Assembly: GCA_019828595.1 (NCBI GenBank)
Contig: JAHQRK010000019.1
Coordinates: 868,001 to 932,000, forward strand
Direction: 5' to 3'
DNA from: Aphanomyces cochlioides
Lineage: Eukaryota > Oomycota > Saprolegniomycetes > Saprolegniales > Verrucalvaceae
Length of the DNA: 64,000 nt
Below the pieces are notes generated by a model. The model was not told the origin of the DNA. It saw only the letters and a list, made by a program, of their open reading frames with translations, and ran no database searches. Shown here one piece after another: positions 1-9,670 of the stretch. Position numbers and translations under genes: made by a program. The first letter of the stretch is position 1; every line of letters starts with the position of its first letter.

Positions 1-780
1 ATGGCACTGTGTCTCCAGAGACACAATCATCAACTGCTGGCGCCATACAGGTATAATTGATGAAGAGATATATGAATTGATAGATAGTATGCGTAACATG
101 TAATCAAACGAGTGCGTGTTGGTTGTCGGTGGTGCTGGCTTTGTCTTTCGGAGGTTGCCAGGGTATCAACCCCCTCCTGAATTCCTGAATTCGAATATGG
201 CACTCATTTATTTATCCGAGCACTTTTTCTTAAAATCATATGTTATTTTGGCCAATCAGAACCAAGACATTACCCATTAAAAACCTTTTAAAATTAATTT
301 CTCTGTTGTACATATACCTGTATAAACGAATATTTTATGTGGGTTCGTTATATCGGTATTTTGACCTTTTAAAATCAATACCCTCAAGAAGAATAAACAT
401 GTATAATATTAAGTATAGAAATTTGTATCTTGAATTCCTACAATTTCTAGTACTACTAACTATCAAAGAGAATACATTTTTATAATAAATTAAAAAGCGT
501 CCTGGATGCTCTCCACCACTGTCAATCCAAATTGGGAAATTTCTAGCGAATCCACAATATGATTGGTTGTATTTTAACGAAAGAAAGCATTTTGGTTTGG
601 AGATGAGGAGGCCGTTCAAGACAACAACCTGCGTTGGATTGCCTCCTCTCGTTGAGTATGGTATAGCCAAATCCTCGTGAATTCCTTGCACTTGTCAAGG
701 CCAGGCTCAACACAAGTGCAATACATTCATTTTCAAACCTGATGGTTTCTGTTAATAGAGAGACACATTAAACTGATGAG
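1..780. other. AT-rich stretch without recognisable gene
   Basis: Only short open frames occur on both strands, none with a recognisable domain. A small perfect palindrome (TGTGTCTC / GAGACACA) lies at about 7-26. The stretch ends at the target site of the transposon that starts at 799. Nothing functional is claimed. Confidence 0.5.
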
Positions 781-798
781 TACATCTTGAATGACTTA

Positions 799-2715
799 CA
801 ATGGTGGGCAGCATCGAGGGGGCTAATCAGATTTGACATTAAATTTCAAAGTCAGAGTTGGACTGGACAGATATTCAAAAACCTGTCATATCACATCACG
901 TATGTGCAATGCATTACTGAAGATGTATTAATTTCGAAAGGTCAATTTAGAGAAAGTGAACCTCGATCTCATCAAAGCTGTTGTCACTTCCACTCGAGGT
1001 GAGCAGACAACCATCATCAAACTCATCACTGCACTCTGATATAGAGCCAATTGAGCCAATTGGATCATCGTCCAATTTGTCGTCAAGCTCCAAGAAAGCA
1101 TGTAGCTCGGACAAGCGAGTCTTGGATGTTCGAATACAACCACATATCGTCTCAGAGGTGAGCATCTTGAAAGCCTCTTTCAGTCGTAACAAAACGTCTT
1201 GAAATGTTGTAGAAGTGGTGTACTGTCTGCCCACTGTGCCTTTTACACTCGCCCACACAAGCTCGATTGGCTGCAGGTCCGAATGATGGGGTGGCGTGAA
1301 CACAACATCATGGCCACGCAAATTTGCCATACTGACAACGGTTGGTTGTATGTTCTCTGCAATGTATTTCGTCAGTTTGAGCCACAATTCACTTTTTACG
1401 TCTGATGCATTGCAGATCAAACCAAAGCTTTCACAAGCGTAGCGAAGCCGTTCCTTAGACCATTTGTATTTGGGGGTGTCAGGTGGCAATGATTTATGGT
1501 ACTTGGCGTTGTCCATAATGATAATAGCTTTAGATTTCCCAAGTTCATCAATTTCGTCCAAAAGTTTGCCAAACCAATCAACAAAGTAATCGTTGTCAAA
1601 CATGCCATGATAGTCCTTCGTTTCACGTTTGCACTTTTTACCACCTTGAAAGATATCTAGAGCCAGCAATTTCGAGTTTTTGGGACCATCATCCAATATC
1701 CCAGCAATAAAGCAATATCGCCGTCCTTTGTGTTTAGTCTTCTGGACAACAGCGTCATCATTTGGGTCAATAATTGTATCTTTGTGTCGAGAATAGTGAT
1801 GATGTATAAATGACTCATCCAGGTAGACCACAGGGCGAGGATCGTCCAAAATTGACATAGGTGTCTCTGGCAACCGCGTTTTGCTCGGAGAGATGATACG
1901 TCATACTTCCATTGATTTCACCACGAACATAACCCAAACGACCAATTTGACGACGAACATTTCGCAGAGCATTGTTGTACGAACGGCGGTGAGAAACATC
2001 GACCTCAAGATGACCATGCTCCTGTAATAATGCTAGAATATCCCTTGCCACCGTTCGCGTTCTAGTGATACGTCTCTGTCTTACGAAATCCTGGATTAAG
2101 CTCACAACATCGGGTGTTAGAGAGAAGCGAGTCTTGTGTGTTGACCTATTCGCTGGTGGCTCGACAGCTTGGACGTTCTTCTCCAGAACGAAAGTACTCC
2201 AGACGTCTTGAACAACTTTCTTGCTTCTACCGAGAAGCTTGCATATCTGACCCACGACATCCTGGGCGCCATTGTATCGCAAAACACATGCAACCTCAGG
2301 ATATAAAGTCGTTCTTCGATAGTGAGGCTCCGTGGCCTCTGCTTTCTCACGTACACTGTGATTTCTTCAAACATCGCTCTGCTTAATGCCGTCGGTGGTC
2401 CCATTGTCAATTGACTGCAATCGTCTGTCAGGGGTTTTGTGTGAAACGACGACAAGAGGACAACCTTCTAAAATTTATATTGTTAAAACGATATTATTTA
2501 TTTATAATGAAGGGTTATTGGATTAAATGGTAAAAAATGACAATCATTTTGTTAAATTTTGCACAATTTCTCAAAGACTATTGACTTTCAAAGTGATGTA
2601 ACGTTATAGGAAGATTCAGCGTAAAGAATTACATATAAATACTCAGAAAAGGATAAAAAGTGCATATTTTTTGTGAAGATAGCAGCAAAAGCCCCCTCGA
2701 TGCCACCCACCATTG
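799..2715 (-). mobile_element. IS630/Tc1-like DDE transposon with 26-bp TIRs
   Basis: The ends at 799-824 and 2690-2715 are inverted repeats, 24 of 26 bases matching; both begin CAATGGTGGG and continue GCATCGAGGGGGCT after a two-base difference. The trinucleotide TTA flanks both ends directly (796-798 and 2716-2718), consistent with a target-site duplication or with TA plus a neighbouring base. The 1917-bp interior is mostly one minus-strand DDE transposase, broken by two frame changes. The ends are well preserved, so the copy is probably not ancient, but it is unlikely to be autonomous. Confidence 0.85.
947..2455 (-). pseudogene. DDE_3-type transposase with two frameshifts
   Basis: Reading leftwards from 2455, an N-terminal helix-turn-helix region (RSLTIEERLYILRL) changes frame near 2275-2290 into LRYNGAQDVVGQICKLLG. 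A second change occurs near 1855-1880, into the catalytic part. The catalytic domain shows YLDESFIHHHY (first Asp), IIIMDNAKYHKSLP (second Asp) and PIELVWASVKG (Glu), the DDE triad of the Tc1/mariner-IS630 superfamily. Each segment remains open for 100-300 codons, so decay is limited to two indels. The element would encode the enzyme that cuts and rejoins its own TIRs. Sequencing error cannot be excluded as the cause of the breaks. Confidence 0.85.
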
Positions 2716-2718
2716 TTA

Positions 2719-3771
2719 GTTATTTACAATAATTCATACCCGAATAGAATTCTTTGAGCTCCTCACCATAATCATTCAGCAAGATCATTTGCATATCCTT
2801 GTAGGGATTTTTATCGCACTTCTGTAGTAGTTTTGTACACAATGGATGACTAGATGGTATTCTAGCGATAAGGTACCAGGTTGAAAATTATACTTATTTC
2901 TAACTGTCCAAACAATCAATTCGAGGAAGGCACTGTAAACAAAGGTGTCAAAATCTATCAAGCACACAGTGGACGAGCTTAAATCCTGAGTGGGCGACCT
3001 ACAAGGGGTGCCCATTTCACAATATGATTGATTCCAGACGTATATCCAGCACGTGCGTCCGAGCTTATCCTATTTTGTTGTGCGTCTTCCACACACTGCT
3101 GCTTGACATTGCGAGCAAGAAGAACAAATTTTGCCATCCTTTCTTTTCAGCTATTGGGCAACCTTTTTCTATATTCCTGTATTTTGATTGAAATAGAACT
3201 TCCACAAGGCAGCTTGCCTTGCAAATATGTTCATGAGATTGAACTTTGAACAATTATTTTTATTGCATTGAAACATAAAGATAAAATATTGTCATTTTGG
3301 GCAAAAACTCGAATTTTATACCAATTTCTTCAATTTTGGAAGCAATAAACATCCGGTTACTGGGCAAATTAACCGGAAAACAGGAATTATCCGGGCATAA
3401 TTATACCAAAATCCGGATAATAGGTGTTGTTCACACATCGGAATGCAAGGTAATAGCTACTAAAGAGCATTTAGTAGTGCAAAAATACACGACAAACACA
3501 CGCCAAAACACACACAAATCGTTTGTAAAATCAATTCTATAAAGCGGCGATTCGAATTTTGAATCGAAAAGACAATAGGGGGTTTCAGTCTTGAAGAAGA
3601 AGTAAAGAAAGACGAACTTTTGCGGCGAATTATGATGGGAGTTTTACCCAATCGAATCGGATGCTGACATTTGAAGTTTGAGTGCCCCCCGTTCAGATGC
3701 AAGAGGAAAACCTCGGAGATTCGATAGAACTGGACATCGGGCGAGCAAACTGACTTTGCTTTGGAGCTCGA
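2719..3771. other. Intergenic, repeat-like; contains CCGG motifs
   Basis: There is no supported coding region. Around 3350-3420 several relatives of the recurrent TTATCCGGATAA motif occur, including ATCCGGATAA at 3411-3420. A hairpin (GCTACTAAA / TTTAGTAGT) lies at about 3456-3478. The stretch leads into a PIF/Harbinger transposase at 3772, so part of it is probably the left flank of that element. No terminal inverted repeat could be assigned. Confidence 0.4.
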
Positions 3772-5072
3772 ATGGTCCGGCATTCCGAGCGCCAGACCTT
3801 GATCAAGCAGCTTGAATGGCTAATTGCTGTAGCCTTGGCATCAAACGTCATCGACGTCAATCAAACACAACTGACTGATCTGGGGTATGCCATTAACGCG
3901 CGGATTTTGGGACACGCACACTCCGAAATAGACCCTATCTATGGAAGTATGGTTCTTGATCCTCAGCAGCTTATTCGTATTTACCACTTCCTTATTACCA
4001 ACCGCTATGTGCATCCTCGAGTGCCTGTTCCAAAGAATACTCCACCTTTTGTCTATTTAAGTAGCTTGGACGATAAGAGGTTTCGCCAAGAAGCGAGAAT
4101 GGACAAGTCTAGCTTCATTCAACTGGTCGAACTTATCCAACGAAACAGTATTTTTGCAAGTCGGTCAAATGCCCCCCAAGCTCCTGTTCAAGAGCAGCTT
4201 ATGGTGTTTTTGACAAAGCTTGGTCGATTTGGAAATGGAGCCTCTGTAGGGAGTCTGTCTCGATATTTTGGAATTTCTGAGGGAACCGCTGTCGCTTGGT
4301 GTAAGCGTTGTGTTGTGGCTATCATGGAACTCGAGAAAAATGTTGTTTTCTGGCCACCGTCTAACGCAAGACGATTAATATCTCGTAGCATTGAAATGGA
4401 TCATGGTTTTGAAGGGTGCGTCGGTTTTGTGGATGGCACATTGTTTCTAGTGTAAGCAAAGCCCTCGGTAAATGGAGAAGACTACTTCAGTGCAAAGGAT
4501 ATTATGGAATGGCTGGTATGATAATTTGTGACGACAGAGCACGAATACTCTATCTTGACCTTGGCTCGCCAGGAGCAGTCCATGACATGCGTGTTTGGCC
4601 AAATAGTACGATTGGCATGTCTCCTGAATTATACTTTTCAAAGTTTGAGTATTTGCTTGCTGACTCTGGATATGCCCTCTCTGGTCACGTTCTACCCTCT
4701 TATAAGCGAATCCGTGGGCAAATTTTGTCAGCAGACCGGGTATTTTTCAATAGACGAGTTGCACAGTGTCGAAGTATAAATGAACATTGCATCGGCTTGC
4801 TAAAGGGGCGGTTTCAGTCTTTACGAGGAATGCTTATGGATCTCTCAAAATTGAAAAATGCCAAAATGATGATATACTACATTCGATGTGCTGCTGTCCA
4901 GCATAATTTGTTGATTGATATTGATGACGATGACGAATGGGACACTGATCAGTATGAATTCGACGAGACAGATAAGGATGACGACGTCGAAAGTGTGCTC
5001 GATGTAGTCGGCTTCACATCATTGCAAGACTGTAGAGATTATCACTGTTATAAGTTCTCGAGAGAAATTTAA
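3772..5072 (+). pseudogene. PIF/Harbinger (DDE_Tnp_4) transposase, frame broken
   Basis: The first frame (3772-4455) runs from the ATG through a helical DNA-binding region to GFVDGTLFLV, which carries the first catalytic Asp. The second frame (to 5072) continues with GYYGMAGMIICDD, GSPGAVHDMRVW (second Asp), LLADSGYAL and INEHCIGLLKGRF (Glu region), then a DDE_Tnp_4 C-terminus with an acidic tail. Between the frames the DNA still encodes KPSVNGEDYF, a usual family sequence, but reaching it means passing a TAA and then a one-base shift. Alternatively, GTAAGC..CTTCAG at about 4451-4490 could be spliced as a 39-nt intron. The family motif inside that stretch makes mutation more likely. A convergent accessory gene follows, as is usual for PIF elements. 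Confidence 0.85.
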
Positions 5073-5095
5073 CGATGTAAGAAAGGCACCTACAT

Positions 5096-5827
5096 TCATT
5101 GCAGTTTACTCTTTTCTAGCTTCATGTACTCCAGCACGTCGTCTCGAGGAACTCCAATTTCAACCATCATGCGTGCCTCTTGCATGATTTCGTCATGTCT
5201 TTGCTGCCGCTGCACGACGGCAATTTCGTCCTTTTTAGCCGCTGATTCCCATTGCTTTGACAGTATATAGTCATGCGCAATCTCTCGTTGCATTTTGACG
5301 GTCTCTGATAGAGCTGTCGCAATACTCTCGCCAAAGGATTTTTGTTTTTTGTCTCCAACCAGCCGTATCTTTCTTTTTCGACTTGCACCATTTGATTCAT
5401 CATTTAATTTTGACTCAATACGTGGAGGTGATCCCGGGGGCAAAGAGCTCTCTTCGATACCGGATTCGCCATTTATGGATGATTCAAACACGTCGCGAGT
5501 TATATCCGTCGATATATCTCCAGAACTTGAATGAAATACAGGAGTAGAGAGTGGCCGATCGCCAAACACGTCAAACAATTTATCATAGTACTCACAAATC
5601 TTCAGTATGGCGTCTTTGATTGTTTTCTAACTATTCACTATGTTAGAGAGCTACTACCAGTAATATAATACCTCACTTTGTGCCATGATCTCAATTGCTT
5701 CATCCTCATTGACATGGTTGGTTTGTTCTTGAGCATTTTCAAGCAATCCTTCCCCAGTTTGTCTCTCCCAGTCTCTGGCTTTTATGAATGAAGCATGTAT
5801 GCGTTCTACTTTGTCTAGAACTGGCAC
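5096..5827 (-). CDS. PIF/Harbinger accessory protein, N-terminus missing
   Basis: The partner ORF of the Harbinger transposase is convergent with it, 23 bp away. Exon 2 is 5626-5096. A 45-nt intron (5627-5671, GTATTA..GTTAG) joins it in frame to exon 1, which reads back to about 5827 through ARDWERQTGEG. The protein is Ser- and charge-rich in the middle (SRKRKIRLVGDKKQ, a possible nuclear localisation signal) and ends in a helical segment (KQWESAAKKDEIAVV...). This is the general form of the Myb/SANT-like accessory proteins that bring PIF transposases to the nucleus and the DNA ends. The SANT domain itself, expected upstream, is not visible, so the copy is probably truncated. No individual family was recognised beyond this. 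Confidence 0.55.
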
Positions 5828-5834
5828 TATTAAT

Positions 5835-5851
5835 AGTAAAATGATGCCCCA
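5835..5851 (-). repeat. GGGGCATCATTTTACTA motif, copy 1
   Basis: The minus strand reads GGGGCATCATTTTACTA. The same block occurs at 7831-7848 and, without the first two G, at 9475-9490 on the plus strand. Here the Harbinger accessory reading frame lies on the TACTA side. It may be the terminal sequence of a transposon family, but no paired end was found. Confidence 0.55.
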
Positions 5852-6220
5852 AAGTAAATAAATGAATTATTTAATAACACAAACTTTAAGTTGGTCTGTC
5901 TTATACTCAGCCACAACTTTTACATTGACTAAGACAAACCGTGTTCACAATACTGTAGGGACAGAACCACACTAAATAAAATTAATCTTTCCAAGTTAGC
6001 GAGAAAATTAGGAACAAAACACCAAGAAATATACATTATTTAGCCTTCTTCTGTATCTACTTTCATGAAATGCATAATCAAGATTTTGTAAATCATACGG
6101 TATAGAGGAAATTATACTCTCGAGTAAATCAAATGATTTACAATTTCGATAAGTTATGCATTGAATAGTGAAGAGGTAAAAGTGGATAGTTTTGACCAGC
6201 ATGGCAACCTCCTTCGGCCG

Positions 6221-6295
6221 AGCTCTGAGGCTAAAGATGGGACAACACTAAACTTATCGACTGGTGAATGTTGTGCCATCTTTAACTTCAGAGCT
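6221..6295. repeat. 27-bp imperfect inverted repeat (stem-loop)
   Basis: The arms at 6221-6247 (AGCTCTGAGGCTAAAGATGG, then GACAACA) and 6269-6295 are reverse complements with about three mismatches, around a 21-base loop. It would fold into a long hairpin as RNA or mark the snap-back end of a small element. No neighbouring gene explains it. Confidence 0.75.
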
Positions 6296-6498
6296 TGACC
6301 ATTTTCTTTCAGTTCCAGAGATGCGGCGCACATGTGGAGACATATTTTTAGTTTGTGCTGCTTCTTCTAATTACATTACATGTTGGGATACGCCACACAT
6401 CTCCAAACAGGAGTTGAGTCGCCAGTGTGCGCTTCCATTCTACTCGCAATCAATACATTGTTCCTTTAGCGGAATCAAAAGCCGCTTACCTTACATGC

Positions 6499-6541
6499 GT
6501 GCTTCTCTGGATCGTTCCATCATACAGATCCAGAGAAGCAC
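6499..6541. repeat. Perfect 15-bp inverted repeat (stem-loop)
   Basis: GTGCTTCTCTGGATC at 6499-6513 is exactly complementary to 6527-6541, with a 13-base loop. It lies 204 bp downstream of the longer stem-loop at 6221-6295 and 134 bp from the end of the Merlin transposase. Confidence 0.8.
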
Positions 6542-6674
6542 TGCGCAGCAAGCTGCGTGCAGAAAGTTTGGCTAGACTTCATGTAGTGATCGGGCTGGTG
6601 CCTTTCCAAATTAACTATTTCTGCCCAAATCATTGCACTCTAACTGGATGATAATCTTCTGTAAATCCAGTGAT

Positions 6675-7749
6675 TTATATTTTCTGACAACAAGTCATTT
6701 GGATCCCGATGACCAAGCCTTTCAAAATCATTTCGCCGATTGGTCGGCGATGGAAAAACCATGACCGCCATAGAAATTCATCGATGTACGCAGGCAAATG
6801 TTCATCTCGGATGCCGCGCATCGTCTTCATGTGGTGCTTGATTCGCACGTCCCAGACATCCTCGATCGTCTGGGTGTGCGCTCCTGTCGTCGGGTCGACG
6901 AAATTCTCCGAGTGGTTGACCCATTGGTGGGTGTAACCCTTGTCGCGGAGGAAACGGTTGTTTTCCAGCGTATGCCTCTCGTCTGCAGTCACATACGAAG
7001 CAAACTTGTCGGACATTATCGTCGTCCCAAGCTCGATGTGATCGGCGATAAGGCGCGACAAGTTTGGCTTCGTACGATCATCATAGACGAGGCGACCGAA
7101 CCATTTGCCCGTGGTTCGATCAACGCCACCGAAAAGCCAATAGTCCTCGTGTTGGCTTCCACGGTTGTACTTGGACTTCTTTTTCAGGGACGTCTCGTCT
7201 ATTTCGACGACAGCTCCAACCCCTCCAACCTAAGCAACATGAGGACATGACAAGCACCCGTCATACCGTTAATTCTTCGTCACACACTTCTTTCGAGCAA
7301 ACGTCGCGACACCAGCCATAAAAGTCAATAGCGTAAGCTTTTGATACCTTATTTTGATAAGCTGCTACGCCGACGGGCTTCCTGTGCGCCTAGTCGTTCA
7401 GCAGCTGCGCCGCTTGGCACATGCTCGCCTTGGAATTGGCGAAGAAGGACTTGAAACGGACGCCAACTTCCTTGCCCTTGCATGCTGATGTGGCGCATCG
7501 CCACCGGCTGGCTCGCTTCAACTTGCCCGGGTAGTAACGCATAGGGCACTCGCAACCTGGACAAGCGGCAGTGTCATGGAGGAGCCCCACACGCATGCAC
7601 CAAGCGATGCAAGTTTCTTCATCGCATGTCATAGCTACTACAACCTCATACTCGAAATCTTCGAGAGACGAGAGGTCGTAGCGGCTGACGCCGTGTGGGA
7701 CAGGAGGGCCTTGATCCATTGTGAATTGACTTGTGACGATGACTTTCAT
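6675..7749 (-). pseudogene. Merlin/IS1595-like transposase, one internal stop
   Basis: The ATG at 7749 opens a protein with an N-terminal zinc ribbon (CPGCECPMRYY...RWRCATSAC) and an ISXO2-like DDE domain: EIDETSLKKKSKYNRG (first Asp), IMSDKFASY (second Asp) and GAHTQTIEDVW (Glu). Exon 1 (7749-7267) and exon 2 (7229-6675) are separated by a 37-nt intron, 7230-7266, with GTATGA and GCTTAG ends that join in phase. The only lesion seen is TAG at 7392-7390, where the context (LLND*AHRKP) suggests a former Trp codon. With that codon restored the frame is 345 codons, close to the family length. It would catalyse cut-and-paste transposition; no TIR or 8-9-bp target duplication was identified. Confidence 0.85.
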
Positions 7750-7830
7750 TTCCCCCAATTTCCGGATAAAGTTTTGTTATCCGGAGATATATTGTTATCC
7801 GTATATTTAATAATTCATTTATTCATTTAT

Positions 7831-7848
7831 GGGGCATCATTTTACTAG
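7831..7848 (+). repeat. GGGGCATCATTTTACTAG motif, copy 2
   Basis: Identical over 17 bases to the minus-strand block at 5835-5851. It is followed by TGCTCTAGAACAGCCCC, so GGGGC...GCCCC form a small inverted repeat. It lies about 80 bp upstream (in transposase orientation) of the Merlin start, beside TTATCCGGA motifs at 7760-7785. Confidence 0.5.
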
Positions 7849-7859
7849 TGCTCTAGAAC

Positions 7860-8297
7860 AGCCCCAACGTCACGGACAAACCCATGGTTCCCCAGCATCA
7901 CGGATATCTCCTTTCCAACGGTCTTCTTCGTCACACCAGTCATGGTCTTCACGGCTCCCTTGAAACGCATCCAATTTGTGTATTCTCATTTGTGGTTACA
8001 ATGAGTAATCAACGCAAGGAGAACAGCAACAGAGCTGCGTCCACCCACGGCACATTCCCAGCACTCCGAGCACAGGCAGCTATTGCAAAAATACCTGTCA
8101 CAAGTGATACACCCTGCACCGACTCCCTTCTGTTCCTCTGTCTGAACTTCTTGGCCAAGAATTGGCTCAGAAGTTTTGACAGATGGCAGAAGAAAGGACG
8201 CAAATATCATCCAATCAAAAGTCCAAAGTGAAAATCTGATACCATCTTTCTTGAAATATTTGGAATATTGTCTTTCTGAGGCATACTATTATACCCT
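7860..8297. other. Unassigned stretch; weak Cys-rich coding trace
   Basis: On the minus strand, 8210-7986 reads a short Cys-rich segment (CITCDRYFCNSCLCSECWE) that could be the zinc-binding tail of a decayed transposase. No catalytic domain accompanies it and no family could be named. Confidence 0.25.
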
Positions 8298-8958
8298 TAT
8301 TATTCATTCGATTCCAAATTGGACTGGGCTGTCGAATCGAATCGACTTACCAGAATCGACTAACAATCGACTAGCTAATGATATATGGTGTTTTACGAAA
8401 TTTTGATCATCATTCCTATTTTTGGCTGTACTTTGTCAAGATATGTTACAAACATTCTTATATTTACGAAACGTTCACGAAATTTTTACCATCACTCTCG
8501 ACAGTGAGATTATATGTTCGTGGTCCTCCGGGGGGAGGTTGCGGTTCTCCGCAACCCCATGGTGCGGACTTGCGAACAAAACCTTTTTTCTGTATACATT
8601 TTTCAAGTCAGAGTAAAACGTGTTTAAACGTGTTTTTTTACTGAATGATGGTCAAAAATTTCGGGTTACACGACTATCTAATCATATATCAGTATTTTCA
8701 ATGTTTTGACCAATCAAATAACCTTAATTTTATGACTTGGGGAAGGGCCGTGGGGAAAGGCCATGATGGACGCTGACTACGCGCGGCGTCTTGACACTTC
8801 ATAACGAGGTTGTAGTGGGCGTAGAAATCATGCATGACGGTATTCCGGGATGCAGGTGTTAGTGAACTTAGCTCAGTACCATTGCCTTGAAGAAATTGTA
8901 CTTAACTTTGTATACTACTAGTATACGATATGTCATATTAAATTAAGTATAGTCAATT
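8298..8958 (+). repeat. Dispersed repeat copy A, interrupted by a MITE
   Basis: The sequence beginning ATTATTCATTCGATTCC and ending near AGTCAATT is found again, in inverse orientation, at 38072-38410. Similarity is high along the whole length apart from a MITE-like insertion at 8386-8678 here. It contains no complete ORF in either copy. The nature of the family is unknown. Confidence 0.8.
8386..8678. mobile_element. MITE (about 293 bp), possibly Mutator-type
   Basis: The insertion is defined by comparison with the empty repeat copy at 38072-38410. The ends are imperfect inverted repeats of about 30 bp: the left end has TGGTGTTTTACGAAATTTT and the right end, reversed, TCGTGTAACCCGAAATTTTT, both continuing GA[TC]CATCATTC. 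A 10-bp near-duplicate (TAATGATATA at 8376-8385, TAATCATATA at 8679-8688) flanks it, the size made by Mutator-like transposases. The right arm has about five extra bases, so the exact end is uncertain. Inside are an 8-bp GC-rich stem (GGTTGCGG / CCGCAACC) and an AACGTGTTT-type repeat. No coding capacity. Confidence 0.75.
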
Positions 8959-8969
8959 AATATGCGATT

Positions 8970-9017
8970 TGGCCAATGATCTGCCAACTCCACATTTCAC
9001 TGAAAAGGAAAATACTA
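8970..9017 (+). repeat. 48-bp repeat shared with 39959-40006
   Basis: TGGCCAATGATCTGCCAACT and the following bases to AATACTA match 39959-40006 with only a few differences, in the same orientation. It adjoins the larger dispersed repeat here but not in the other location, so the two pieces were shuffled separately. Confidence 0.65.
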
Positions 9018-9240
9018 ATTCTGGAAAATGTCCATTCACAAGAAATTGTCGGATGATATCCAGCCCAATATGGGTGTCAGAAAATCTGTCACTGTTTTCC
9101 CAAAATTATTTGTGATGATATAATAACGAGAATAACGCACATGAATTGTCGGAAAAGAAGTCTGTTCAGAATGATTGGCCGTAATTGGCAGTAGGTTCCT
9201 TCTTGACAAGAATTCACATATTGCGTTCTGCAGTCAACAT

Positions 9241-9480
9241 GGATGAAGGCAGCTCTCGTGGCCTTATGTCCATTCAGGAGCTGCGCGAAAGTCGTCTGTC
9301 CGCCGAAACCAAGAAAATCTACAGGAGCGGTTTAAAGCAGATCAAAATTGGCCAAGTGCAACAGGCAAATCGTCCGCACTGGCCCAAGATGGCTCAATCG
9401 ACTTGCAAGTCTTTACTTATGACTTGTTTACACAGTTCATCCTCTACAAATATCAATCAGGAAAGGCCAAACCTGGCATC
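9241..9480 (+). pseudogene. Crypton-like tyrosine recombinase N-terminal fragment
   Basis: From an ATG near 9240 the frame reads SIQELRESRLSAETKKIYRS, then after a frame change LQVFTYDLFTQFILYKYQSG. This resembles the helical N-terminal (SAM-like, core-binding) domain of Crypton-type tyrosine recombinases common in oomycetes. The reading frame ends abruptly at 9474, where the GGCATCATTTTACTAG block begins. The catalytic domain with Arg/His/Tyr residues is absent, so this is a fragment. The family assignment rests on motif resemblance only. Confidence 0.5.
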
Positions 9481-9490
9481 ATTTTACTAG
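9475..9490 (+). repeat. GGCATCATTTTACTAG motif, copy 3
   Basis: Third occurrence of the block at 5835-5851 and 7831-7848. It sits exactly where the Crypton-like reading frame stops, which suggests the end of an inserted element. Confidence 0.5.
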
Positions 9491-9607
9491 AGCCGTATTG
9501 AGAGTGTGTGTGCTCGGCAACTTGAGCTCGAAGCACCTTGTCGCCAGGTTCTTCAGCGGCAGCGGTGCCTGACTTTCATTTTTCAGCCATGAAAATTGCA
9601 AATGAAC

Positions 9608-9670
9608 AACCAATAAAGGCAAAATTTTCCGGATAAGAACTACCAATAAAGGAAACCTTTTCCGGATAAG
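9608..9670 (+). repeat. Two tandem units ending TTCCGGATAAG
   Basis: Two units of about 30-33 bp, each with CCAATAAAGG followed by TTTTCCGGATAAG, lie in direct tandem. They carry the recurrent CCGGATAA motif found at many transposon-rich places in this window. Confidence 0.6.

Larger units (their letters stand above)
5860..6674. other. Non-coding stretch with two stem-loops
   Basis: No coding region is supported on either strand. The stretch is AT-rich to about 6200, then contains two strong inverted repeats listed separately (6221-6295 and 6499-6541). It ends at the 3' end of the Merlin-like transposase. Confidence 0.45.

Noticed and set aside
4451..4490. Intron in the first Harbinger transposase
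   Set aside because: GT..AG signals exist, but the stretch encodes KPSVNGEDYF, a conserved family sequence, so it is better explained as coding DNA with a stop and an indel.
7986..8210. Zinc-finger end of a PiggyBac-type transposase
   Set aside because: Only a Cys-rich stretch is visible, without the catalytic domain, and the spacing does not clearly fit.
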